A stretch of DNA of 64,000 nt, taken from NCBI RefSeq assembly GCF_000381365.1, contig NZ_KB905466.1, positions 1,633,207 through 1,697,206 of the forward strand, read 5' to 3'. The DNA is from Bacteroides salyersiae WAL 10018 = DSM 18765 = JCM 12988 (GTDB lineage: Bacteria; Bacteroidota; Bacteroidia; Bacteroidales; Bacteroidaceae). A model generated the notes under the pieces. It worked only from the letters and a program-made list of their open reading frames with translations, was not told the DNA's origin and searched no databases. Shown here piece by piece: positions 25,008 to 34,997 of the stretch (positions are counted from its first letter, which is position 1; each line of letters begins with the position of its first letter). The position numbers were made by a program, and so were the translations under genes.

Positions 25008-26108
25008 ATGAAAAAGTTTCTGAAAATCACATTGCTGGTAGTCCTAACAGCCGGTATCATAGGGACATTTGTATTCCTGTGGATGAAATCAAGACCGAAA
25101 GTTGTTGTATACGAAACAGTAAACGCCGAGATCACCGATCTACAAAAAACAACAGTGGCCACGGGTAAAGTAGAGCCTCGCGATGAAATCCTCATCAAGC
25201 CTCAAATCTCGGGTATCATTGACGAAGTATACAAAGAAGCCGGACAGAGCATCCGCAAAGGTGAAGTGATTGCCAAAGTAAAGGTAATCCCGGAGTTAGG
25301 ACAGGTAAACTCTGCCGAAAGCCGTGTACGCCTGGCGGAAATTAATGAGAAACAGGCACAGACGGATTTTGACCGCGTGGAGAAGTTGTTCAAAGACAAA
25401 CTCATCAGCCGCGAAGACTTCGAAAAAAGCGAAGTGGCACTGAAACAGGCGCGTGTAGAAGTACAGACGGCTAAAGATGCACTTGAAATTATCAAAGAAG
25501 GGATTACTAAAAACAGCGCTTCACTCTCCAGTACTTTAATCCGTTCGACAATAGACGGACTGATATTGGATGTCCCGGTAAAAGCCGGTAACTCCGTAAT
25601 TATGAGTAATACGTTCAATGACGGAACAACCATCGCTACGGTGGCCAATATGAATGATTTGATTTTTAAAGGTAAGATAGACGAAACGGAAGTCGGACGT
25701 ATTCACGAAGGAATGCCTGTAAAACTAACCATCGGCGCATTACAAAATCTGACATTCGATGCCAAACTGGAATATATTTCTCCTAAAGGGGTGGAGGAAA
25801 ACGGCGCTAACCAATTTGAGATAAAAGCAGCAGTATCCGTGCCCGACAGCATACAAATCCGTTCAGGCTATTCGGCAAATGCAGAAATTGTGCTTCAACG
25901 CGCCCAACAGACCTTAGCAGTGCCTGAAAGTGTTATTGAGTTCAGTGGCGACTCCACTTTTGTCTATGTAATGACAGATTCGGTACCGGAACAAAAATTC
26001 CAACGCAAACCAGTAACTGCCGGCATGAGCGATGGTATCAAAATAGAGATAAAAAGCGGCGTGACAGCGAAAGATAAAATCCGTGGGGCAGAAAAGAAAG
26101 ATAAATAA
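25008..26108 (+). CDS. Periplasmic adaptor (membrane fusion) protein of the efflux system
   Basis: This is a MacA-like adaptor linking the ABC permeases to TolC. I start it at ATG 25008 (366 aa), since MKKFLKITLLVVLTAGIIGT then forms the N-terminal membrane anchor. The 24951 start would add a Lys/Asn-rich tail translated from repeat-like DNA. Lipoyl halves are ILIKPQISGIIDEVYKEAGQ and STIDGLILDVPVKAGNSV. A helical hairpin (about 90-165, AESRVRLAEINEKQAQTDFDRV) lies between them, then beta-barrel and membrane-proximal domains. It is 22 bp from tolC. Confidence 0.9.
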   Translation: MKKFLKITLLVVLTAGIIGTFVFLWMKSRPKVVVYETVNAEITDLQKTTVATGKVEPRDEILIKPQISGIIDEVYKEAGQSIRKGEVIAKVKVIPELGQVNSAESRVRLAEINEKQAQTDFDRVEKLFKDKLISREDFEKSEVALKQARVEVQTAKDALEIIKEGITKNSASLSSTLIRSTIDGLILDVPVKAGNSVIMSNTFNDGTTIATVANMNDLIFKGKIDETEVGRIHEGMPVKLTIGALQNLTFDAKLEYISPKGVEENGANQFEIKAAVSVPDSIQIRSGYSANAEIVLQRAQQTLAVPESVIEFSGDSTFVYVMTDSVPEQKFQRKPVTAGMSDGIKIEIKSGVTAKDKIRGAEKKDK

Positions 26109-26129
26109 TAAAATCAATAACAGGAAATT

Positions 26130-27443
26130 ATGAAAAAAGGACTTATTATATTCTCTCTTGCCACACTCTGCGTCACCAGCCAGGCGCAGGAAGGATGGAC
26201 GCTACGCCAATGTATCGACTATGCCATCGAACACAATATCGAAATCCAGCAGACAGCCAATGAAGCTGAACAAAATGCCATAGAAGTAAATACGGCAAAA
26301 TGGGCAAGGCTGCCGAATCTGAGCGGTTCGGCAGGGCAAAATTGGAGCTGGGGACGTTCACAGTCACCCAAAGACAATACATACAGTGATGTAAACAGTG
26401 GCAGTACACAATTCGGACTTAATACCAATGTTCCGTTGTTCACCGGACTGCAACTGCCCAATCAGTATGCACTTTCCAAACTGAACCTTAAAGCGGCAAT
26501 CGAAGACCTGAACAAGGCTAAGGAGGACATTGCTATCAATGTAACTTCCTCTTATCTACAGGTTTTGTTCAATATGGAACTCAGTAAGGTAGCAGCCAGC
26601 CAGACGGAACTCAGTAAAGAACAATGCAAACGTATCATCCGCCTTGCCGAAGTAGGAAAGGCTTCGTCTGCCGAAGTAGCCGAAGCTAAAGCCCGTGTGG
26701 CACAAGACGAAATGAGCCTGGTACAAGCTGAAAACAATTACCAGCTGGCTCTGCTGGATCTAAGTCAGTTATTGGAACTGCCTACCCCCGAAGGATTTAC
26801 ACTCGCACAACCTGATACGGTAGTAAACTTCGCTCCGTTGACAGCACCGGACGATATATATACGGAAGCATTGAGCAATAAACCCGGTATCCGAGCTGCG
26901 CAATTCCGCTTGGAAGGAAGCGAAAAAAGCATACGCATAGCTCAAAGTAATTATTATCCACAACTTTCTTTCGGAGCAAGTATAGGAACAAATTTCTATA
27001 CATTGAACGGTTCTGCCGAACACAGCTTCGGTTCTCAATTGAAAAATAATCTGAATAAAGGCATCGGATTCAATCTGAGTGTGCCATTATTCAACCGCTT
27101 GGCTACCCGTAACCGTGTTCGCAGTGCCCGGTTGCAGCAAACCAACCTTGCCCTGCAACTGGACAACACCAAGAAAGTGCTTTACAAAGAGATTCAACAG
27201 GCATGGTACAACGCTGTAGCTGCCGAAAGTAAATTCAATAGCAGTATGGCAGCCGTTACCGCCAATGAAGAATCTTTCCGTCTGATGAGTGAGAAATTTG
27301 ATAACGGGAAAGCCACTTTTGTGGAATACAATGAAGCCAAACAAAATCTAACAAAATCATTATCAGACAAAATACAGGCAAAATATGACTACCTGTTCCG
27401 CACCAAGATTCTCGACTTCTACAAAGGAAAAGCAATCGAATAA
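26130..27443 (+). CDS. TolC-family outer-membrane efflux protein
   Basis: This 437-residue protein has a signal peptide (cut after SQAQ) and the TolC repeat pattern. The long coiled-coil helices include LRQCIDYAIEHNIEIQQTANEAEQNAIEV, KARVAQDEMSLVQAENNYQLALLDLSQLL, and KKVLYKEIQQAWYNAVAAESKFNSSMAAV in the second repeat. It completes a tripartite MacAB-TolC-type exporter. Substrate is unknown. It could be a peptide, lipid or drug. Confidence 0.93.
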   Translation: MKKGLIIFSLATLCVTSQAQEGWTLRQCIDYAIEHNIEIQQTANEAEQNAIEVNTAKWARLPNLSGSAGQNWSWGRSQSPKDNTYSDVNSGSTQFGLNTNVPLFTGLQLPNQYALSKLNLKAAIEDLNKAKEDIAINVTSSYLQVLFNMELSKVAASQTELSKEQCKRIIRLAEVGKASSAEVAEAKARVAQDEMSLVQAENNYQLALLDLSQLLELPTPEGFTLAQPDTVVNFAPLTAPDDIYTEALSNKPGIRAAQFRLEGSEKSIRIAQSNYYPQLSFGASIGTNFYTLNGSAEHSFGSQLKNNLNKGIGFNLSVPLFNRLATRNRVRSARLQQTNLALQLDNTKKVLYKEIQQAWYNAVAAESKFNSSMAAVTANEESFRLMSEKFDNGKATFVEYNEAKQNLTKSLSDKIQAKYDYLFRTKILDFYKGKAIE

Positions 27444-27457
27444 TCAATAATATCAGT

Positions 27458-27504
27458 TATCTTTGCTTCATAAACTAAAAAAGACAAGTATATGAAGCAA
27501 AGAT
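27458..27504 (+). promoter_or_regulatory. -7 promoter box within a 14-bp perfect inverted repeat
   Basis: TATCTTTG (27458-27465) is a consensus -7 box. ATCTTTGCTTCATA (27459-27472) is repeated exactly inverted as TATGAAGCAAAGAT (27491-27504), separated by 18 nt. The right arm holds an out-of-frame ATG (27492) and abuts the TTG used by the nuclease frame. It could be an operator. The predicted transcription start lies at the end of the left arm. Confidence 0.6.
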
Positions 27505-28644
27505 TTGAAAATAGCCAGTTTCAACTTAAACTTTTATATATCGGACAGCTCCTTATGGAATTCCCAATATGGTGCAGCCAATCAAGCCGAGTTCACAAGG
27601 CAACGTACAAAAATCCTTGCCGCCCTTAAAGCCATGAATGCAGATATATATGCTCTTTGCGAGGTTGGTGAAGGAAGAACGGCCGTACAAGATATAGTAA
27701 ACGGACTAAATGAAGCAGAGGGAACGGATAAATATGCTTATATAGATAGCGGAGATAGCCACGAAAGTACCTACACTAAAAATGTATTTGTTTACAATAC
27801 AACCAAAGTAACACCCTACAAAGAATTCCGTACCATCGGCTCGTACCTTAAACTCCGCCATGTGGCACAAGCTTTTGATCTGAAAGAGAATCAGGAAAGA
27901 TTGATAATCTCATTAAATCACTTCAAATCAAAGTCAAGCGGTAACGGAAGCAATGCCGATCAATACAACGGGCAAGGAAGCTCAAATATTCAACGGCAAT
28001 CCGAGGCTCGTACACTCATCAATGAATTGAATGCCCTGATCAGCTATTACGAGGATCCGGATATATTGATATTGGGTGATTTAAACGCATACTCCAAAGA
28101 AGACCCCATCCGAATATTAACAAACGCTTCTTTGACAAATCTGCTCGAACAATTCTCTCCCCTGGATTATAGCTATGTTTATAACGGAGCTACCGGTTAT
28201 CTGGATCATTCAATTGCTTCTATCAGCATGAGTAAACAAGTAACAGATGCATTCCCCTGGCATATTAACGCAGATGAACAAAGTAAATTCGGTTATAAAT
28301 ATGCTGCAGATTATTCTCCGGACCCATACCGTTGTTCCGACCACGATCCGATCATCACAACTTTGATGTTAGGACAAACAACAGGAAACGGTCATCAGGA
28401 AGTCACCGCCAAAAACAGAATTCAAATCTTCGGTAATCCCCGCGACGGTTACTTAACCTTGAAAGGAGAAAATATAAATAAGGTAGAAGTTCTTTCTGTC
28501 AACGGACAAATCATTGTCACGAATACGGTTCACCCATCCGAAAGTTATTTTATTCTGCCAACAGATGTTTTAGCTGAAGGATTCTATTTAATACGTGTAT
28601 ATAATGGAGGATCGTATACCACGCTTAAAATTATAATTCCATAA
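27505..28644 (+). CDS. Endonuclease/exonuclease/phosphatase-family protein with T9SS C-terminal domain, no visible signal peptide
   Basis: The 379-residue frame opens with TTG at 27505. The DNase I-like fold shows NLNFY, Glu53 (CEVGEG), LNHFKSK, Asp192 and Asn194 (LGDLNAY), YLDHS, and SDHDP with His280, so the catalytic set is complete. The end (about 300-379, SVNGQIIVTN, LAEGFYLIRVYNGGSYTTLK) matches type A T9SS sorting domains, which imply secretion. No signal peptide precedes the domain, and an in-frame TGA lies at 27493-27495. The 5' end therefore looks truncated or altered, or the start is unusual. Confidence 0.82.
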   Translation: MKIASFNLNFYISDSSLWNSQYGAANQAEFTRQRTKILAALKAMNADIYALCEVGEGRTAVQDIVNGLNEAEGTDKYAYIDSGDSHESTYTKNVFVYNTTKVTPYKEFRTIGSYLKLRHVAQAFDLKENQERLIISLNHFKSKSSGNGSNADQYNGQGSSNIQRQSEARTLINELNALISYYEDPDILILGDLNAYSKEDPIRILTNASLTNLLEQFSPLDYSYVYNGATGYLDHSIASISMSKQVTDAFPWHINADEQSKFGYKYAADYSPDPYRCSDHDPIITTLMLGQTTGNGHQEVTAKNRIQIFGNPRDGYLTLKGENINKVEVLSVNGQIIVTNTVHPSESYFILPTDVLAEGFYLIRVYNGGSYTTLKIIIP

Positions 28645-28648
28645 TAAA

Positions 28649-28682
28649 AGGCTTCGTATAACCTTTCGGAAATACGAAGCCT
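28649..28682. terminator. Bidirectional terminator-like hairpin
   Basis: AGGCTTCGTAT (28649-28659) pairs perfectly with ATACGAAGCCT (28672-28682). It lies between the convergent nuclease and DUF3836 genes, with T-rich sequence after it on the plus strand. Confidence 0.8.
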
Positions 28683-28714
28683 GACATTTCTTTCTATTTT
28701 TATTACAATATAGT

Positions 28715-29215
28715 TTAATAAGCAATGGCTATCAGTTCAAAATCATTGTCGCATTTATTCAAAGTATTCAAACTCCAGTCTTTCCCTGCTTCATTCCACT
28801 TGTAATTTACATATGCCACCGGCATATTATCCGCATTAAGCTCATAAACACTTTTCTCTACCGAATCAATGTAAGCTTTATGACGTTCATTCCAGCGGGC
28901 GTATTCCATAGTTATTTCATTGCCGCCATATAAATAAGTTATCTTAAAATAAGGCACCCATTTATCACGACTTCCATCCCATTTAAATGCTTCTTTAGCA
29001 GTCATTCTCTTCTGGTTATCATAAGAAAAATCGTATTTCATATGTCTGTAAAGAGAACCATCCATTCTATAAATCACTTTTGAAGTAACAAGATCACCAT
29101 CTTTAATTTCATTAGTTACGAAGTTTTCTTCCTGAGCTTTCAACTCTGCATTTGTAATGCCTATAACTGCCATAGCTGCCAAAACAATCATTCTGAAAAA
29201 TACTGTTGCTTTCAT
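28715..29215 (-). CDS. DUF3836 exported protein
   Basis: This 166-residue secreted protein has a signal peptide ending near NAELKAQE. The body alternates short strands and turns: VIYRMDGSLYRHMKYDFSYD, DKWVPYFKITYLYGGNEITMEYARWN, KAYIDSVEKSVYELNADNMP. This is the look of DUF3836, a Bacteroidales family of unknown function. It is monocistronic. The adjacent 29216-29476 holds no gene. Confidence 0.82.
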   Translation of the reverse strand: MKATVFFRMIVLAAMAVIGITNAELKAQEENFVTNEIKDGDLVTSKVIYRMDGSLYRHMKYDFSYDNQKRMTAKEAFKWDGSRDKWVPYFKITYLYGGNEITMEYARWNERHKAYIDSVEKSVYELNADNMPVAYVNYKWNEAGKDWSLNTLNKCDNDFELIAIAY

Positions 29216-29457
29216 AATCGTATCTATTTATTTAGTTAAACTTTTTCCCATTTATACATTAGACGTATCTATTCATTCAAAGGTTGCATCATTTTCTGTT
29301 TTTTTTCTACTCTTTTTTGATGCTTGTCTTCATGTGTATGAATGCAAGTAATATGCCAAAGCAATAACACACTGGTTATCAGCAATTAATCAAAAATCTA
29401 ATATGTACGAAAATGAACACATGTACGCTTATATGCGGACAGTATACTATTTTTAAT

Positions 29458-29465
29458 TATCTTTG
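29458..29465 (+). promoter_or_regulatory. -7 box very close to the flippase start
   Basis: TATCTTTG ends only 11 nt before the flippase ATG at 29477. The transcript would carry a leader of a few nucleotides, or none. No good -33 TTTG is seen. Confidence 0.55.
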
Positions 29466-29476
29466 TCTCCCGCTTT

Positions 29477-30904
29477 ATGGAACAACAAAAAGAATATAGA
29501 AGTATCGTAAAAACCACTGCCCTCTTTGGGGGAGTGCAAGCTTTTCAAGTTCTGCTAACTTTGGTACGTACCAAAGTGGTAGCATTGCTTCTTGGAGTAG
29601 ACGGTGTAGGATTATTAGGACTGTTGAATAATACCATAAGCATGGTGCAAAGCATTACAGGATTGGGGATTAATCAAGGTGGAGTAAAAAGTATATCTGC
29701 CGCAGGCAATCCCCAGAAGGCGGCACAAACAGCTTCTTTGGTGAGACAAATGAGTTTGTATGCCGGACTATTCGGTTCAGCAGTGATATTAACTCTTTCC
29801 CCATGGTTATCACAGTGGAGCTTCGGTAACCGGGATTTTACAGGAGCTTATATGTGGTTAGCCTGCACATTACTATTTGATACGCTAACGAAAGGCGAAT
29901 TGGCCATCTTCCAAGGCTTCCGGCGTCTCCGGATTCTGGCACAAGCCAATTTAATCGGTGCATCCGCAGGCCTGTTAATCTCCCTACCTATATATTACAT
30001 ATGGAGAACAGATGGCATTGTAGCCGCCATTATCCTTTCCTCTATCTGCGGTTATTTCGCTACTTTACTATTTCGTGACAAGCAAAAGACTCCTCCCCTC
30101 CCCATCTGCCAAGAAGGTAAAAGCATCATTACCATCGGAGCGATACTCACAATCAGCGGTTTTGCCAGTACATTAGTCAGTTATTTATTTAATATTTACC
30201 TCAGAAGTCATGGTGGTCTGCAAGATGTAGGTATCTATCAATCCGGGTTCGGGTTAATTGATAAGTATGTAGGTCTTATTTTTGTGGCAATGAGTACAGA
30301 CTATTATCCGCGTCTGGCAGCAGTCCACACCCAAAACACGAAATTAAGTTCCATCATGAATCAACAGACAGTAGTATCATTATTGATATTATGCCCGGTA
30401 ATTGCCATCTTTCTACCTACCGCTCCTTTAATCGTACAGTTACTCCTTACAAAGTCTTTCTTACCAGTCATTCCCTTTCTGTCATGGGCTATATTGGGAA
30501 TGATTTTCAAAGTAACTTCAACCTGTTTAGGATATATACTTATCGTTAAAGGAGCACATCGTTTATTTCTCGGTACCGAACTATTATCTTCAATAATCAT
30601 TTTAAGTAGCAATATTATAGGATATACTTTAGCTGGAATCAAAGGTATTGGCATTGCTTTCCTTATTAGTTATATTTGTTATTTTATTGTAGTAGGCAGC
30701 ATTTGCCGCTACAAATTTAACATTAAATTCAACAAAGAAGTTATTAGATTGTTTTTTTTCACAATGACAACTTCAATAGTCAGTTTTATTACAATCTATT
30801 ATGGGATACCAATAAATCCATGGGCAGGATATACATTCTGCAGTTTATTAATATTAATAAACTGTATTTTTTCTCTTAGAAGACTATGGCTACATATTAA
30901 ATAA
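29477..30904 (+). CDS. Wzx-type polysaccharide flippase
   Basis: This 475-residue membrane protein has about 12-14 hydrophobic helices, in the MATE/MOP superfamily pattern of O-antigen flippases (TTALFGGVQAFQVLLTLVRTKVVALLLG; VDGVGLLGLLNNTISMVQSITGLG). It should move lipid-linked glycans across the inner membrane. Two glycosyltransferase genes follow closely. The 3' half is visibly AT-richer than the surrounding genes, as is common in glycan loci. Confidence 0.9.
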   Translation: MEQQKEYRSIVKTTALFGGVQAFQVLLTLVRTKVVALLLGVDGVGLLGLLNNTISMVQSITGLGINQGGVKSISAAGNPQKAAQTASLVRQMSLYAGLFGSAVILTLSPWLSQWSFGNRDFTGAYMWLACTLLFDTLTKGELAIFQGFRRLRILAQANLIGASAGLLISLPIYYIWRTDGIVAAIILSSICGYFATLLFRDKQKTPPLPICQEGKSIITIGAILTISGFASTLVSYLFNIYLRSHGGLQDVGIYQSGFGLIDKYVGLIFVAMSTDYYPRLAAVHTQNTKLSSIMNQQTVVSLLILCPVIAIFLPTAPLIVQLLLTKSFLPVIPFLSWAILGMIFKVTSTCLGYILIVKGAHRLFLGTELLSSIIILSSNIIGYTLAGIKGIGIAFLISYICYFIVVGSICRYKFNIKFNKEVIRLFFFTMTTSIVSFITIYYGIPINPWAGYTFCSLLILINCIFSLRRLWLHIK

Positions 30905-30923
30905 AACAATTATATTTGTATTC

Positions 30924-31811
30924 ATGAATCCTCAATTAAGCATCATTATCCCATTCTATGGAAAAGCTGACAAGACTTTGTTGCAGTACTGTATCGATTC
31001 CATTAACAATCAAGCTATACCATTAGAAAAATATGAACTGATTATTGCAGATGGTAATGGAAAAAATTTAGGTGCAGGTGCAGCCCGTAATAATGGTATT
31101 CTTCAAGCTAATGGAGAATATATTCTTTTCGTAGATGCAGACGACTATTTATTTCCTAATTCTTTACTTCATTGTCTCGATTTCTTAGAAAAAGAACATC
31201 CTGATGTCTTATCTTTTAAGTTCCAAAAAGTAATACAAGCCAATCAATCTCAAAAAAAGAAAAAGTGTCGACACACAATATACACATCAGGAGCAGAATT
31301 TATGGCTAAATGCAATTTTATGGGAGCCGCCTGTATCCATTTTGTGCGAAAGGAACTATTAATAAAACATCAACTTTTTTTCCCAGAAAATACATATCAT
31401 GAAGATGAGGCTTTTGTTGCTTTGCTATATTTTTATGCTCAAAAAACGATTATTACCAATTGGCATATATATGCATATTTTCAACACCCTCAATCTATTA
31501 CTTATCAAAGAGACGAGGAACAAGGGCTAAAGCACGTAAAAGATTTCTACAATATTTTATCCTATTTACGTAGCTTTTTAGAAACAGAGTACAAGGTGAC
31601 TCCGCTTCAGCAAAAAGCTCTACAACGAAGAATACATTTTTTAACAATAGACTATATACAGCAACTTATACTTAACCGGCGTTCACTCTCTTTTATTCTG
31701 TCTGAAACAAAGAAACTTGCAGTAGACAAATATATTCCACTTCCAGCGAATAAATATTCTTGGAAATACACCATTGCTCAAACAATTATTAATTTATTAA
31801 CGCATTTATGA
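30924..31811 (+). CDS. Family 2 glycosyltransferase
   Basis: This 295-residue GT-A fold enzyme has N-terminal PQLSIIIPFYGKADKTLLQYCIDSI, then IIADGNGKNLGAGAARNNGI and the metal-binding DxD-type motif VDADDYL. It transfers a sugar to a lipid-linked glycan at the inner face of the membrane. It lies 19 bp after the flippase and overlaps the next gene by 4 bp (ATGA). The gene is AT-rich. Donor and acceptor are unknown. Confidence 0.9.
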   Translation: MNPQLSIIIPFYGKADKTLLQYCIDSINNQAIPLEKYELIIADGNGKNLGAGAARNNGILQANGEYILFVDADDYLFPNSLLHCLDFLEKEHPDVLSFKFQKVIQANQSQKKKKCRHTIYTSGAEFMAKCNFMGAACIHFVRKELLIKHQLFFPENTYHEDEAFVALLYFYAQKTIITNWHIYAYFQHPQSITYQRDEEQGLKHVKDFYNILSYLRSFLETEYKVTPLQQKALQRRIHFLTIDYIQQLILNRRSLSFILSETKKLAVDKYIPLPANKYSWKYTIAQTIINLLTHL

Positions 31812-32905
31812 AAATACTACTTCTCGGAGAATTCAGTAATTTGCATTGGACACTAGCGGAAGGACTTCGTAAGTTAGGACACGAAGTATGTGTTGTCTCC
31901 AACGGAGACCGTTGGAGAAATTATCAACGTGATATTTCTCTCACAAGACAATCTGATAGTATATTAGACGGCATACAATATGTACTACAATTACTTCGTG
32001 TTCTTCCTCTATTAAAAGGATACGATGTGGTGCAATTAATCAATCCATGTTTCCTACATCTAAAAGCTCAAAAATGTTTGTATATCTACCAATACCTGCG
32101 TAAGCACAATAAAAAAGTTTTTTTGGGTGCTTTTGGAAATGACTTTTATTGGACCAGTTTATGTATGAAAACAAATGCCCTTCGCTATTCAGAATTCAAA
32201 ATCGGAGATAAAGAACGCTATACTGCAAACAATCACAATATCCTTCAAGAATGCCTTTATGGGAATACAGCTTATACAACAAAAGAAATTGCCCAAACCT
32301 GTAACGGCATTATAGCTTGCCTATGGGAATACTATGTAGCCTATATTCCCTATTTTCCCGATAAAACGACTTTTATTCCCCTCCCTATCGATTACTCCAA
32401 TATTACGAGCCGTGTACGGACAGAGCCTGAGAAAGTAAACTTTTTCATTGGCATCCAGTCTGCACGGAGCGATATAAAAGGAACGGATATTATGTATCCC
32501 GTCTTAAAAGAGATACAAAAAAAATACCCGGACCAATGTCGTATCACAGAAGCGATCGATGCTCCGTACGCGATTTATCAAAAATTAATGGATGATGCTG
32601 ATGTACAATTAGACCAGCTCTACTCATACACTCCTTCCATGAATTCATTATTAGCCATGGCAAAAGGAGTGATTGTGCTGGGCGGCGGAGAAGAAGAAAA
32701 TTATGAAATAATAAATGAAAAAGAGCTACGTCCCATTATCAATGTATATCCCTCCGAAGAAGATATCTTCCAAAAATTAGAATACATCGTATTAAACAAG
32801 GAACGTATTCCGGAATTATCAGCGCAAAGTATCGAATATGTAAGAAAACATCATAACTATGTAAAGGTGGCACAGCAATATGTTGATTTTTGGGAAGCAC
32901 ATTAA
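31808..32905 (+). CDS. Glycosyltransferase (GT-B type, GT4-like)
   Basis: This 365-residue enzyme has N-terminal MKILLLGEFSNLHWTLAEGLRKLGHEVCVVS, a GT-B start. The C-terminal half has DADVQLDQLYSYTPSMNSLLAMAKGVIVLGGGEEENYE, with the Glu-rich nucleotide-sugar site expected in GT4-like enzymes. Translation is coupled to the upstream GT2 gene by an ATGA overlap. It ends 18 bp from the convergent aminotransferase gene with no terminator hairpin between. Confidence 0.82.
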   Translation: MKILLLGEFSNLHWTLAEGLRKLGHEVCVVSNGDRWRNYQRDISLTRQSDSILDGIQYVLQLLRVLPLLKGYDVVQLINPCFLHLKAQKCLYIYQYLRKHNKKVFLGAFGNDFYWTSLCMKTNALRYSEFKIGDKERYTANNHNILQECLYGNTAYTTKEIAQTCNGIIACLWEYYVAYIPYFPDKTTFIPLPIDYSNITSRVRTEPEKVNFFIGIQSARSDIKGTDIMYPVLKEIQKKYPDQCRITEAIDAPYAIYQKLMDDADVQLDQLYSYTPSMNSLLAMAKGVIVLGGGEEENYEIINEKELRPIINVYPSEEDIFQKLEYIVLNKERIPELSAQSIEYVRKHHNYVKVAQQYVDFWEAH

Positions 32906-32923
32906 AAAACTGTACTCTTTTTC

Positions 32924-34024
32924 TTACACAAACCGGTTCAGTGCGGCAATTACCGTATCGGCCTCTTCATCCGTCATCAGCGGAGACATCGGCAGACTGA
33001 GTTCTTCCCGATGTATTCGTTCAGTCACCGGCAATGACAAAGAGCTATATTCGGTAAAGGCTTCCTGTTTATGCGGAGGTATCGGATAGTGTATCTGTGC
33101 CTGTATTCCCTCCGCTGCAAGAAAGGCTTGCAATCTGTCACGACAAGAAGAAAAAACCGGAAAAATGTGAAATACATGTTGTTTCCAGTCATCGACAGAC
33201 GGTAAAGTCAACAGAGGATTTTTAATTCCATCAAGATATCGGCAGGCAATATTTCGGCGTCGCTCATTATCGACATCCAGACGAGCCAATTTAAGCCGAA
33301 GCACAGCAGCCTGCAGCTCGTCAAGGCGACTGTTAATTCCCTTGCAAAGATGAACATACTTGGCAGAAGAACCATAATTGGCAATAGAACGTATCATCGC
33401 AGCAAGCTGTTGGTCATTCGTTGTCACTGCACCGCCATCTCCCAAAGCTCCAAGATTTTTTGCCGGATAGAAACTGAATCCGGCCGCATCTCCAAGATTA
33501 CCGATACGTTTTCCATGATAAACCGCCCCATGCGATTGTGCAGCATCCTCCACAACTTTCAGACGATAAGATGCCGCTATATTCAATATAGGTTGCATAT
33601 CAGCACATCTTCCATATAAATGTACGGGAAGTATCGCTTTAGTCCGGGAATTAATCAAAGTTTCTATCGCTTCGGGCGCTATATTACAGGAATCAAAAGA
33701 AGGCTCGCAAAACACGGGTTTCAGCCCGGCACGAACCACTGACAAAATAGAAGCAATATATGTATTGGCAGGAACAATCACTTCATCTCCCGGCTGCATC
33801 TCTCCCAACTCGCGATAAGCCATAAAAATAAGGGTCAAGGCATCCAAACCATTTCCTACACCAATACAATATCGGGTTCCGCAATATCCGGCAAAAGCCT
33901 CTTCAAAAGCACGGGTCTCTTCTCCTTGAAGATACCAACCGGAACGGGTTACACGAACCACCGTTTCCGATAGCTCCGGTTCAAAAGAGTCACTAATACG
34001 CTGTAAATCAAAATACTTAATCAT
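32924..34024 (-). CDS. DegT/DnrJ/EryC1-family sugar aminotransferase (FdtB-like)
   Basis: This is a 366-residue PLP enzyme of nucleotide-sugar biosynthesis. [30 protein letters not shown] and Lys189 in [17 protein letters not shown] (the PLP lysine) are all present. The neighbouring FdtA-type isomerase and acyltransferase indicate it makes a dTDP-3-amino-3,6-dideoxyhexose such as Fuc3N or Qui3N. Its start overlaps the acyltransferase end by 8 bp. Confidence 0.92.
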   Translation of the reverse strand: MIKYFDLQRISDSFEPELSETVVRVTRSGWYLQGEETRAFEEAFAGYCGTRYCIGVGNGLDALTLIFMAYRELGEMQPGDEVIVPANTYIASILSVVRAGLKPVFCEPSFDSCNIAPEAIETLINSRTKAILPVHLYGRCADMQPILNIAASYRLKVVEDAAQSHGAVYHGKRIGNLGDAAGFSFYPAKNLGALGDGGAVTTNDQQLAAMIRSIANYGSSAKYVHLCKGINSRLDELQAAVLRLKLARLDVDNERRRNIACRYLDGIKNPLLTLPSVDDWKQHVFHIFPVFSSCRDRLQAFLAAEGIQAQIHYPIPPHKQEAFTEYSSLSLPVTERIHREELSLPMSPLMTDEEADTVIAALNRFV

Positions 34025-34997
34025 TTAGTACAGATTTTAAAGAAAGTTCATACGTATCATACATCACCGCACGTCCGCCAAATCCCTCTTTCTGAAAGAT
34101 CAACCCTTCATTCAAGTAACGGCCTCCATCCTCCACAGAGACCCCGAAATCAAAATACTTCCTATCGGTATAAATTTGATGAATCAAATAATCAAATAAG
34201 ATATCGAGTGCCCCCATTTCCCGACCTTGTCCGGTAGAAGCAATATACTGAACATGAGCTACTTCTCCGGTAAGATACATTACACATCCTCCTACAGTCT
34301 CTTCACCGTCCAACACCCGGTAAAGTTTTATTTCTTCCGGGAAAAGACGACTCAAACAGACCATTTCTTTCAAAGAATGAACAGGCAATCTGTCGTGACG
34401 TTGTTGGAGATTTTGTTCCAAAACCGGCCAAAAAGCATCAAAATTTTCATCCTGGCAGACTTTCAGTCCATGATTACGAGCCTGTTTCAACTTACGGCGA
34501 CGGAGAGTACTGAATGGGTATCCTTTTTCCGGTATTACCACAGAAGATATTTTCCGCTCTGTCAAACGGGCATTCAACCGAAAAAGGGCATACAAATCCT
34601 CTTCCGACGGATAATTATGATAAATAAATGGAATGGTACGATAAACGATCCTACCAACTCCGGCAGTCCCCTTTAAATAGCGGCATAAGAGGTAAAACGC
34701 CTCCAACACTACCGTTGCAGTGGCATGATAAGAAAGAATAAACCCGCCGTATGTCAGCCCGCCATGCGAATAATAAGTATCATCACTCTCATTACCGGGC
34801 AATAAAGCTATCAACCGCCCTCCTTTGTAAAACATCAGAGAATGATCAGCAAAACGATCTGCATGATAATCCATATAATCACGCATAAACAAAAACGTAC
34901 CGTTTTTAGAGGTAGCAACAAAACTATCCCAAACAGTCTTTTGCTCCGCTGTATAACGAACTATATTCAACTGCAAGTCTTGGGTAGCGGGTATCAT
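34017..34997 (-). CDS. GNAT/FemAB-like acyltransferase
   Basis: This 326-residue cytosolic protein shows two GNAT-like halves: [19 protein letters not shown] and [25 protein letters not shown], then [19 protein letters not shown] and [41 protein letters not shown]. It is probably the N-acyltransferase that finishes the 3-amino sugar, in the place held by FdtC in other pathways, although its fold differs. It overlaps both neighbours (4 and 8 bp), so the three genes form a tight unit. Confidence 0.82.
   Translation of the reverse strand: MIPATQDLQLNIVRYTAEQKTVWDSFVATSKNGTFLFMRDYMDYHADRFADHSLMFYKGGRLIALLPGNESDDTYYSHGGLTYGGFILSYHATATVVLEAFYLLCRYLKGTAGVGRIVYRTIPFIYHNYPSEEDLYALFRLNARLTERKISSVVIPEKGYPFSTLRRRKLKQARNHGLKVCQDENFDAFWPVLEQNLQQRHDRLPVHSLKEMVCLSRLFPEEIKLYRVLDGEETVGGCVMYLTGEVAHVQYIASTGQGREMGALDILFDYLIHQIYTDRKYFDFGVSVEDGGRYLNEGLIFQKEGFGGRAVMYDTYELSLKSVLND

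Noticed and set aside
27459..27504. Invertible (phase-variable) promoter
   Set aside because: The 18-bp spacer is far too short for known Bacteroides invertible promoters, which span 100 bp or more, and no recombinase gene is near.
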